A stretch of 64,000 nucleotides of DNA, from assembly GCF_002165575.1 (NCBI RefSeq), contig NZ_MXQF01000003.1:183156-247155 (forward strand), in the 5' to 3' direction. Shown piece by piece: positions 42,793-50,347 of this stretch. Source of the stretch: Pseudoalteromonas sp. A601. Lineage in GTDB: Bacteria > Pseudomonadota > Gammaproteobacteria > Enterobacterales > Alteromonadaceae. The notes under the pieces were generated by a model. That model made no database searches and was not told the origin of the DNA. It was given only the letters and a program-made list of their open reading frames with translations. Position 1 is the stretch's first letter. Every line of letters starts with the position of its first letter. Both the position numbers and the translations under genes were made by a program.

Positions 42793-43609
42793 TCATGAAA
42801 GTGCTTACCTAAGAGCAATCAAGGCTGATGACTCTATACCTATAGAGCAAGAAGCCTTGACACTATGGCACAAAGATTTAGAAAATAGTTTTCGTTGGAC
42901 ACTAAGACCCATTTTGCAATTTTTATTTGCGATTCTACTTCATATCATTTGGTTTTTAAAAAGACTACCATTACCACAATTTAGCGCTCACTCCTTTTTA
43001 CAAAAAACAATCTGTTGGTTTTGTAAGAATTTTGTTTCGCCAGAAGCTAACTTACTTATTTTGAGACACTTTGCTACAGAATCAAATATTTTAAATTTCC
43101 TTTCAGAAAACACAAATCATAGCTACAGAGTTAACTTATACCCAAAAATAATAGACGACATGCTAGAAAATAGCTTTGTTGATCACGACCAAGAATTGTT
43201 TGAATCATTTGCGCAACTAGGCAATATTCAATCAAATATTAATGAGTCTACCGAATATCATTGGCATAGTTGGCAACCAATTAATATGAAAGACTTTTTC
43301 ATAGAACACAAAGCAACACAAATCATTGATTTTGAAACAGCCCATGCGTTATTTATGTGCTTATTCTGCTTACTTTTAAAACGCGACGAATACCGTGATG
43401 CTATTAATGGCTTTAACCTCGATCACAGCATAGCAATTAGAATAGGAAAAATAATAAACGATAATTCATTAACTGAGTACGCGTATAATAAATATCCACA
43501 TTACTTAGTTGGTCCATGGAACTTAGGACAACGGTTTTTAATGCACGGCTTTTTTACCGAGCACATGTACGCCAAATTGGAAGCCATGAGGCAACAACAA
43601 ATGGCTTGA
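42785..43609 (+). CDS. unrecognised protein of the diiron/KAS III cluster
   Basis: A 274-residue protein with one hydrophobic helix (LRPILQFLFAILLHIIWFL, about 40-60). It has several conserved-looking acidic/His spots: LRHFATESN, EYHWHSWQ, DFETAHALF, KRDEYRDAINGFNLDH and FLMHGFFTEHM. This could be a membrane-bound metal enzyme or a partner of the HDO protein, but no family is recognised. ATG 42785 (GAAGAAG upstream) overlaps the preceding stop; a TTG at 42767 is in frame. Translational coupling ties it to the cluster. Confidence 0.6.
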   Translation: MNNHESAYLRAIKADDSIPIEQEALTLWHKDLENSFRWTLRPILQFLFAILLHIIWFLKRLPLPQFSAHSFLQKTICWFCKNFVSPEANLLILRHFATESNILNFLSENTNHSYRVNLYPKIIDDMLENSFVDHDQELFESFAQLGNIQSNINESTEYHWHSWQPINMKDFFIEHKATQIIDFETAHALFMCLFCLLLKRDEYRDAINGFNLDHSIAIRIGKIINDNSLTEYAYNKYPHYLVGPWNLGQRFLMHGFFTEHMYAKLEAMRQQQMA

Positions 43610-43732
43610 ACTCATAAAGCGTTAGAGTCTTGATAGCTGGGTTGTCGCAGTAGAAGTTTTTTAAACGTACTTAAAACATTAAACTCGCGCGCGTTTAAAC
43701 CGCTAACCTTTTAGGCTAGAGCCATAAAACGC

Positions 43733-43768
43733 AAAACCCGTAATTAACTTAATTAATTACGGGTTTTT
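43733..43768. terminator. bidirectional terminator between the cluster and rhlE
   Basis: AAACCCGTAATTAA and TTAATTACGGGTTT pair around CTTAA, flanked by A and T runs. The rest of the 43610-43792 gap shows no gene. Confidence 0.88.
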
Positions 43769-43792
43769 ACTATGCTTTAATTGACTGAACTA

Positions 43793-45088
43793 CTAACGAC
43801 GCCAGCCGCTCCATACGTCATCTTGTTGGTTGGTTTTTTTCTTCTTCTTTTTACCAGTGCCTTCAGGTTTTGCCATTGGCTTGTCGTTTTTAAGCGCCTG
43901 TGCGGCATCAAGGTTGGCTTGATTTACAGCAAAACCTGTTACCTCTTCGCGCTCTAAACGAAGTTTGTTTTTCTTCTCAATGATTTTAAAGTGATGGAAG
44001 TCTTCATAATCTATTAGTGATAACGCTAAACCTACTTCACCAGCGCGGCCGCTTCGGCCAATACGGTGCATATAATCAGCTGGGCTGCGCGGTAAGTTAA
44101 AGTTAATTACCACAGGCAGTTTAGCAATATCTAAGCCACGGGCAGCAATATCCGTGGCTATTAGCACGTCTATTTCTCCATTTTTAAACTTTTCAATTAC
44201 CAGAGTACGTTCGCTTTGGCCTTTATCACCATGGAACACTTGCGCGTTCACGCCGCGCTTTTCAAGCTTACTGGCTAAATGCTCACAGTCTTTTTTGGCG
44301 TTTACAAAAATAAGCGCCTGACGCCATTGATGCGCTTTAATTAAATGCGCTAAAACCGTAGTTTTTTCACCTTTATTTACGGTAAATACACGCTGCACTA
44401 AAGTGCTTTCATCTTTGCTTTGAACTTGTATTTCAACAGGGTCGTTTAGCAGTTCTTGCGTTAATAGCTTAACTTGCTCAGGGAAAGTCGCTGAGAACAA
44501 CATGGTTTGCTTTTTAGCTGGCATAAGCGCTAGTAGCTCAGCAAGCTCTTCAGTAAAGCCAAGGCTTAACATGCGGTCTGCTTCATCAAGCACTAAGGTC
44601 GTTACTTTATCGAGCTTAATAGCATTGCTTGAGATTAAATCGAGTAAACGCCCTGGCGTTGCAACAATAATATCGGCGCCGCCACGTAATGCCTGCATTT
44701 GGGTATTAACCGACACACCACCAAACACAGCTACTGTTTTAATCGCGCCATTAAAGTTTGCAGAATACGACTTAACGCTATCAGCCACCTGCGTTGCCAG
44801 CTCTCGCGTAGGCACTAGAATAAGCCCTGAAACAAAGTTACCTTTGCTCGGCGCTTTATTAGCACCTTGTGCTAAAAACAGCGTTTGTAGCATAGGTAAT
44901 GCAAAGGTTGCCGTTTTACCTGAGCCGGTGTTCGCCCCTGCAATTAAGTCACTTCCCGCCAAGATACTTGGAATTGCTTTTGCCTGAATCGGCGTAGGTT
45001 GCGTGTATTCAAGATCAGACAATCGAGCAATTAGCTCTGGAATAAGGCCAAGTTCGTTGAAATTACTAGGATTTGCGGCTGAGGTCAT
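43793..45088 (-). CDS. rhlE: DEAD-box RNA helicase, RhlE type
   Basis: An ATP-dependent RNA helicase for RNA turnover or ribosome assembly. All core motifs are seen: Q motif (YTQPTPIQAKAIP), I AGANTGSGKT, Ia PTRELA, II VLDEAD, III SAT, IV LIFVNAKKDCEHLA, V IATDIAARGLD and VI HRIGRSGRAG. A Lys-rich tail ends the protein. ATG 45088 gives the family start MTSAANPSNFNELGL; a TTG lies in frame at 45124. A strong terminator follows. Confidence 0.9.
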   Translation of the reverse strand: MTSAANPSNFNELGLIPELIARLSDLEYTQPTPIQAKAIPSILAGSDLIAGANTGSGKTATFALPMLQTLFLAQGANKAPSKGNFVSGLILVPTRELATQVADSVKSYSANFNGAIKTVAVFGGVSVNTQMQALRGGADIIVATPGRLLDLISSNAIKLDKVTTLVLDEADRMLSLGFTEELAELLALMPAKKQTMLFSATFPEQVKLLTQELLNDPVEIQVQSKDESTLVQRVFTVNKGEKTTVLAHLIKAHQWRQALIFVNAKKDCEHLASKLEKRGVNAQVFHGDKGQSERTLVIEKFKNGEIDVLIATDIAARGLDIAKLPVVINFNLPRSPADYMHRIGRSGRAGEVGLALSLIDYEDFHHFKIIEKKNKLRLEREEVTGFAVNQANLDAAQALKNDKPMAKPEGTGKKKKKKTNQQDDVWSGWRR

Positions 45089-45251
45089 AAAAGGTGCGGG
45101 CTCATTACTAAAAATAGCCTGCAATTTTAGCGTATTTATTGCCCGTTAAGTAGAGATTAGTGATTTTAATGTTTTTATAGGTAACAGCTGCGCGATTCGA
45201 GCTACAAGCTCTAAGTATACTTTAGCTCTGATTATTTTTGCTCATTAATAC

Positions 45252-45275
45252 GAAAAGGGAGTTTTCCCCCTTTCT
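45252..45275 (-). terminator. terminator of the KAP NTPase gene
   Basis: On the minus strand AAAGGGGG-AAAA-CTCCCTTT type arms follow the stop directly, ending in TTTTCG. Confidence 0.7.
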
Positions 45276-46652
45276 TTAAGATATAAAACGACCTGCACGC
45301 TCAACTAACTCAGGGTAATGTAATATCGAAAACTGTCGATTTTGGTTAAAGCTAAAGTCATGTAGGATCATATCGCCAAGCTCCGCTGAACATTGTTGAA
45401 TTTCTGAAGATTTTATTCCGGTTTTTCCTAGTAACTTACTTATAATGCTAATAATTTTACCTTCATAGGCTTTATTTGAATCCAAGTTTGACTCAGGGTT
45501 ACTCATTTTTTCAATAAAAACATTCCAATCTTGACTAGAGTTAGCTCGAAATTTATCTTTCCACATTGGTATCGTAATTTTATATAATTCTGGCTTACTT
45601 ATTTTTAGGATAGCTAAAAATACTAACGGTAACGTATATAGCCTTTCTTCAGTTGTTAGCTGAATTGCTTGTAAAATCTTTATGGCTTGTTCAATATCTC
45701 GTAAACCCGCATCACATAAAAGAGCTGTTTGAGCCAGCAAATAAGCATTACCACTTTTATGCACAGCAATTAACTTATCATCATTAACAAGCTCTGTTTT
45801 CCATAAGTACTCTGAGTAAGACAAGCGATTTGGTGGTGGTAGATGATAAATTTGATCGAAAAATCTATTTAGGTATTTTTTTGATTCAAAATTATTACCA
45901 TAAATAGCCTTGATTGAATGACTTAGTTGCTCGGATGCAGTAGCAACAACAAAGTAAACGCGCGGTATTTGGAATAAATGTTTAATTGTCTCGAGTAGTT
46001 CAATGGCATAACTAGGCCTACATCTGTCTAACTCATCTACGAATATGAAAATTGGCTTTATATCCTTACCAGCCTTTTTCGCGATCTCCCCTAAATTAGT
46101 CTTAAAAGTAACAATACTCTTTTCAATACTATCTTGATGTTCTAATGCAATATTTGTTGCTTGAGTAGTTAAACCTTCGACTAATTTATTTGTAGCTTTA
46201 TTATCTACATCGGATGTTTTACTTGCTTCATCGCTGCCCAACATCAACTCGTTTATTTGATCGAGAGAATAGCCCGTCAATTTTTTTGCTATAAAAGATA
46301 AAAGCAGCGGGGCTGCGGCAAGCTTAAATTTATTCCACTTAGTTTTTTGGCTTGCGTTGGCCTTTTTACTAAAAAAAGGTTTTAACTCTTTATCGATTGC
46401 AGAAATAAAACCAAGCAAAGGGTTATCTGTAAAGTCCTTCTCCCAAGCATTAAAATAAACGACTTCGCACCCTTTTGATTTTAAATCACTTCGCCAATTT
46501 GTAAGAAAATAGGTTTTACCAAAGCCCCACTCTGCATCAATATTTAAAACAAAAGGTTCTTCTTTTTTTATTGTAAACCTATTGAGTAAATAGGCAGTTA
46601 GATACTCCGCGTCTTCTTTTCTATTTAACTTATCATCATTCCATGGTGTCAT
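45276..46652 (-). CDS. KAP-family P-loop NTPase
   Basis: A 458-residue STAND-like NTPase of the KAP family. Walker A is EWGFGKTYF (Gly43-Thr47), Walker B IFIFVDELDRCRPS (Asp206, Glu207), with the VVYFNAWEKD segment after the first strand and the RFFDQIYHLP arginine-finger region. An insert with a possible membrane helix (LAAAPLLLSFIAKKLTGYS, 111-129) is typical of KAP proteins. Solitary KAP genes occur in variable regions, and some act in phage exclusion (PifA). It has its own terminator and sits between housekeeping genes, suggesting a recent insertion. Role unproven. Confidence 0.85.
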   Translation of the reverse strand: MTPWNDDKLNRKEDAEYLTAYLLNRFTIKKEEPFVLNIDAEWGFGKTYFLTNWRSDLKSKGCEVVYFNAWEKDFTDNPLLGFISAIDKELKPFFSKKANASQKTKWNKFKLAAAPLLLSFIAKKLTGYSLDQINELMLGSDEASKTSDVDNKATNKLVEGLTTQATNIALEHQDSIEKSIVTFKTNLGEIAKKAGKDIKPIFIFVDELDRCRPSYAIELLETIKHLFQIPRVYFVVATASEQLSHSIKAIYGNNFESKKYLNRFFDQIYHLPPPNRLSYSEYLWKTELVNDDKLIAVHKSGNAYLLAQTALLCDAGLRDIEQAIKILQAIQLTTEERLYTLPLVFLAILKISKPELYKITIPMWKDKFRANSSQDWNVFIEKMSNPESNLDSNKAYEGKIISIISKLLGKTGIKSSEIQQCSAELGDMILHDFSFNQNRQFSILHYPELVERAGRFIS

Positions 46653-46792
46653 TTTCAGAGTTCCTGATTTTGTTTATAGCTATATTGCCATGAAGACATT
46701 GATTACGAAACTTTGTATTCAAACGAAGTTATTTTCACTTTTATTTAATTTAAGTGCCTTGCAGTAATAAAACACGGCTAAAATTATTCACA

Positions 46793-46817
46793 AAAAAGGC
46801 GCATTAAGCGCCTTTTT
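46793..46817. terminator. terminator of glmS (bidirectional)
   Basis: AAAAAGGCGC and GCGCCTTTTT pair around ATTAA; on the minus strand a run of six T follows. The rest of the 46653-46849 gap shows nothing else beyond the probable KAP promoter. Confidence 0.88.
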
Positions 46818-46849
46818 ATCTTTAACAGGTAATTACCAACCCTTTGATT

Positions 46850-48670
46850 TTACTCAACAGTAACCGATTTTGCTAAGTTACGTGGTTGGTCAACGTCGGT
46901 ACCTTTTATTACCGCTACGTAGTACGACAGTAACTGTAGTGGGATTGTATATACCACTGGTGCAATCACGTCATCTACATGGTTTACGTTTATAACACGC
47001 ATGGTATCGTCTGACTCAAAGTGTGAATCTTTATCTGCGAATACATAGATAATGCCGCCACGAGCACGTACTTCTTCTACGTTAGATTTAAGCTTTTCAA
47101 GCAATTCGTTGTTTGGTGCTACAACAATAATTGGCATGTCGGCATCAATAAGTGCGAGTGGACCATGTTTAAGTTCACCAGCTGCGTAGGCTTCGGCATG
47201 AATGTATGAAATCTCTTTAAGCTTAAGCGCGCCTTCCATTGCGATCGGATATTGTGAACCACGACCTAAAAACAGTGAGTGGTGCTTATCAGCAAACTCT
47301 TCTGCTAGGTCTGCAATACCATCAGCAAGTAATAATGCTTCTTCTAATTTGTTTGGTAAGGTTTTAATTGCGTTAACAATCACGCTTTGATCTAAGCCCT
47401 TCTCTTGCGCTACAGATGCAGTAAGCATTAACAAACCAACTAATTGCGTGGTAAACGCTTTAGTAGACGCAACACCAATTTCAGCGCCGGCTTTGGTCAT
47501 AAATGCAAGGTCTGATTCGCGCACAAGTGATGAACCAGGCACGTTGCAAATGGTCATTGAGGCCATGTAGCCTTGCTCTTTCGCTAAACGAAGTGCAGCT
47601 AAAGTATCGGCTGTTTCACCTGATTGTGAAATAGTCACAAGTAGACTATTTTCATGCACGAACGATTGGCGATATCTAAATTCAGAAGCAATCTCAACAT
47701 TACAGCTTACACCGGCAAATTGCTCAAGCCAGTAGCGGGCAACCATACCTGAGTGATAAGAGGTACCACAGGCAATAATTTGTACGTGTTTTACGTCCTT
47801 AAAAATTTGCTGCGCACTATCGCCAAATGCATCAATGGCAACGCGATCGTCATTTAAACGTCCGTCTAATGTATTACGTACGGCAAGAGGTTGCTCGTAA
47901 ATCTCTTTTAACATGTAGTGACGGTATTCACCTTTACCAGATGCATCTTGGGTGATGTTTGACTCAATCACTTCACGCTCAACGGCGTTACCATCTGCAT
48001 CAAAGATTTCTACGCTGTCACGAGTAATTCGTGCTACATCGCCTTCTTCAAGATAAATAAAGCTGCGTGTTACTGGCAATAATGCTAACTGATCAGAGGC
48101 AATAAAGTTTTCGCCAAGACCTAAACCAATTACCAGTGGGCTGCCTGAACGAGCTACAATAATTTCGTTATCATTAGCTTTATCAAATACCACGGTACCA
48201 AAGGCACCTTCAAACTGTTTTACAGCCGCTTGCACAGCCGCTAATAAAGTAGTGTGTTGCTGGCGAAGTTGATGAATTAAATGCACCATCACTTCGGTAT
48301 CTGTGTCTGATAAAAATTCGTAGCCGTCACCTTTTAGCGCTTCACGCAGGCTTGCATGGTTTTCAATAATACCATTATGCACTAAGGCTATTTCGCTGTT
48401 TGAGATGTGCGGATGAGCGTTTGCTTCTGTTACGCCGCCATGGGTTGCCCAGCGTGTGTGCGCGATACCTGTTGTGCCCTTTACATCGGCATTTTCAAGT
48501 GCGCTTTCAAGGTTAGCAACTTTACCAACCGCTTTTACGGTGTTCAGCGTGTTGCCTTCTAAAAGTGCAACACCTGCTGAGTCATAGCCACGGTATTCAA
48601 GGCGCTTTAAGCCTTCTACTAAAATTTTATTTACTGGGCGTTCTGCAACTGCCCCAACGATTCCACACAT
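46850..48670 (-). CDS. glmS: glutamine-fructose-6-phosphate aminotransferase
   Basis: Makes glucosamine-6-phosphate from fructose-6-phosphate and glutamine, the entry to peptidoglycan and LPS amino sugars. The true start is ATG 48670 (GGAG six bases before), giving [10 protein letters not shown] with catalytic Cys2 exposed after Met removal; the frame runs open to 48742 but that extension would bury the Cys. N-terminal glutaminase ([16 protein letters not shown]) and two SIS domains ([25 protein letters not shown]) are complete in 606 residues. The upstream DeoR gene probably regulates it. Confidence 0.95.
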   Translation of the reverse strand: MCGIVGAVAERPVNKILVEGLKRLEYRGYDSAGVALLEGNTLNTVKAVGKVANLESALENADVKGTTGIAHTRWATHGGVTEANAHPHISNSEIALVHNGIIENHASLREALKGDGYEFLSDTDTEVMVHLIHQLRQQHTTLLAAVQAAVKQFEGAFGTVVFDKANDNEIIVARSGSPLVIGLGLGENFIASDQLALLPVTRSFIYLEEGDVARITRDSVEIFDADGNAVEREVIESNITQDASGKGEYRHYMLKEIYEQPLAVRNTLDGRLNDDRVAIDAFGDSAQQIFKDVKHVQIIACGTSYHSGMVARYWLEQFAGVSCNVEIASEFRYRQSFVHENSLLVTISQSGETADTLAALRLAKEQGYMASMTICNVPGSSLVRESDLAFMTKAGAEIGVASTKAFTTQLVGLLMLTASVAQEKGLDQSVIVNAIKTLPNKLEEALLLADGIADLAEEFADKHHSLFLGRGSQYPIAMEGALKLKEISYIHAEAYAAGELKHGPLALIDADMPIIVVAPNNELLEKLKSNVEEVRARGGIIYVFADKDSHFESDDTMRVINVNHVDDVIAPVVYTIPLQLLSYYVAVIKGTDVDQPRNLAKSVTVE

Positions 48671-48782
48671 AGTATTCTCCATTTGCACGTGCCAAAGCGA
48701 ACGCTTTGGGCCGTATGTGTTGTCATAATGATTAAAAGGCAAGCAAATGTTGTCGGTTTGCTTTTACCTAAAACTTAAATAT

Positions 48783-49544
48783 CTATTTAACCTCAGCACA
48801 AATTAACTGTACGCCACATGCTTCAATCGCCCTGCGTGTATCAAGCGCAAGGTTGTTATCGGTGATCAAAGTTGTCACGTTTTGCCAAGGCAATTCTAAA
48901 TTTGGGATTCGACGACCTATTTTTTCAGACTCAACAAGTACAATTACTTCACGAGCAGTACTAGCCATTACTTGGCTTAAACCCACCAGCTCATTAAAAG
49001 TGGTTGTACCGCGCTCAACATCAATGCCATCAGCACCAATAAATAACTGGTCAAAGTCATACGAGCGTAAAACGTTCTCGGCAACTTGGCCTTGGAACGA
49101 CTCAGAATGGGGATCCCAGGTACCACCGGTCATCAAAAGTGTTGGCTCATTTTCCAGCGCTAACAACCTATTTGCGACCTTAATCGCGTTAGTCATCACC
49201 ACTAGGCCACGCTTGCTACCCAGTTCTGAGATCATCGCCGCCGTTGTACGCCCACTGTCGATAATTATGCGATTGTGATCTTTAATCAGTTTGGCTGCGG
49301 CTTTAGCAATTGCTACTTTACGTTTTGAATCAATATCATCACTAACGATTTCTTTTGGCAGCGCAATTGCCCCACCATAACGGCGTAATAGTAAGCCACT
49401 TTTCTCAAGCGCAGTTAGGTCTTTACGAATGGTTACCTCAGAGGTCTGAAACTGCTCAGCAAGAATATCTACAGCCACTTCACCTAACTCATTCACTTGA
49501 GTCAGTATAAGATGGCGACGTTGCTGGGTGTTTCGTTTAGTCAT
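48783..49544 (-). CDS. DeoR-family regulator of amino-sugar genes
   Basis: A 253-residue repressor. The N-terminal helix-turn-helix is RRHLILTQVNELGEVAVDILAEQFQTSEVTIRKDLTALEKSGLLLRRYGGA. A sugar-phosphate binding domain follows with IDSGRTTAAMISEL and LFIGADGIDVERG. DeoR members next to glmS in marine gammaproteobacteria are thought to respond to hexosamine phosphates. ATG 49544 fits the family start; ATG 49556 is possible. Perfect inverted repeats lie 17-52 bases upstream, so it is likely autoregulated, and glmS follows 112 bases downstream. Confidence 0.85.
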   Translation of the reverse strand: MTKRNTQQRRHLILTQVNELGEVAVDILAEQFQTSEVTIRKDLTALEKSGLLLRRYGGAIALPKEIVSDDIDSKRKVAIAKAAAKLIKDHNRIIIDSGRTTAAMISELGSKRGLVVMTNAIKVANRLLALENEPTLLMTGGTWDPHSESFQGQVAENVLRSYDFDQLFIGADGIDVERGTTTFNELVGLSQVMASTAREVIVLVESEKIGRRIPNLELPWQNVTTLITDNNLALDTRRAIEACGVQLICAEVK

Positions 49545-49560
49545 TAAGTGAACCATTTAA

Positions 49561-49596
49561 GTTTCGTTTCGAAAGTTAAGGGATTTTAAACGAAAC
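49561..49596. promoter_or_regulatory. inverted-repeat operator of the DeoR-family regulator
   Basis: GTTTCGTTT (49561-49569) and AAACGAAAC (49588-49596) are perfect nine-base arms 18 bases apart. Inside, TTTCGAAA makes a further small dyad. TTTCGTTT-type repeats are usual DeoR-family operators. Confidence 0.65.
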
Positions 49597-49724
49597 AACA
49601 TAAATGGCAAGTGAATGTATAAAAATTCCGCTCATTTCATAAAAATATAATAAATTTCTCTATGCGTTGACCTTACACACAATCAAGTTAAGCTAACAGT
49701 AATTATAAATAACGGCGTTAATTC

Positions 49725-50252
49725 ATGAATAAATTCAACAGCCTTGATAAATCATATTTAGAGCAACGTAAAGTCGCCCATGAGACTTGCCGGTTATTTG
49801 CAAAAAGCCCCAGCAAGGGTAATTTAAAACGCATTAAGAATTTGCTTGCCCACTCTGGTGAAGGCGTCATTATTGAAGCAGGCTTTCATTGTGATTATGG
49901 CAATCAAATCGTTATTGGTGATCGTACTTTTATAAACATTAACTGCACTGTGTTAGATGCACCAATTAATGAGGGTGCAATAAGCATTGGCGACGATTGT
50001 TTAATTGGCCCAAACGTTCAGCTATTGGCTGTATCTCATGCGATTCCCCCCACAGAGCGCCTCAATAAAGAAAATTTTGCAGCCCCGATTACTATCGGCA
50101 ATAACGTGTGGATTGGCGCGGGAGTTATCGTTTTAGCGGGTGTTACCATTGGCGATAACGCTGTCGTGGGCGCCGGGTCGGTAGTGACTAAAGATATTGC
50201 TGCAAATACTGTGGTTGCTGGTAATCCCGCAGTGAAAATTAAAGATACTTAA
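49725..50252 (+). CDS. hexapeptide sugar O-acetyltransferase (Maa/LacA type)
   Basis: A 175-residue left-handed beta-helix acetyltransferase using acetyl-CoA and a sugar. Catalytic His lies in LLAVSHAIPP near residue 106. The hexapeptide turns are regular (IVIGDRTFININC, ISIGDDCLIGPNVQ, ITIGNNVWIGAGVIVLAGVTIGDNAVVGAGSVVTKDI), followed by the VVAGNPAVKIK end of the Maa/NodL group. It diverges from the DeoR gene and could share its operator, which would suit amino-sugar metabolism. Acceptor unknown. Confidence 0.88.
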   Translation: MNKFNSLDKSYLEQRKVAHETCRLFAKSPSKGNLKRIKNLLAHSGEGVIIEAGFHCDYGNQIVIGDRTFININCTVLDAPINEGAISIGDDCLIGPNVQLLAVSHAIPPTERLNKENFAAPITIGNNVWIGAGVIVLAGVTIGDNAVVGAGSVVTKDIAANTVVAGNPAVKIKDT

Positions 50253-50293
50253 TTGTATATATTGCAGGCCGTCATTTATGGCGACTATAATAT

Positions 50294-50326
50294 CAAAGGC
50301 CTCTCGGTAAACGAAAGGCCTTAGTT
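50294..50326. terminator. hairpin between converging acetyltransferase and permease genes
   Basis: AAAGGCCT and AGGCCTT arms with further TCG/CGA pairing (50295-50322) form a stem. T runs are weak, so termination is probable but not strong. Confidence 0.5.
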
Positions 50327-50347
50327 AGAAGATTGTAACTAATTTTT

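Noticed and set aside
45276..46652. part of a prophage or multi-gene defence island
   Set aside because: No integrase, phage, toxin or restriction gene flanks it; both neighbours are housekeeping genes.
48670..48780. glmS ribozyme
   Set aside because: The 112 bases before glmS are too short and lack the ribozyme core; that element belongs to Gram-positive bacteria.
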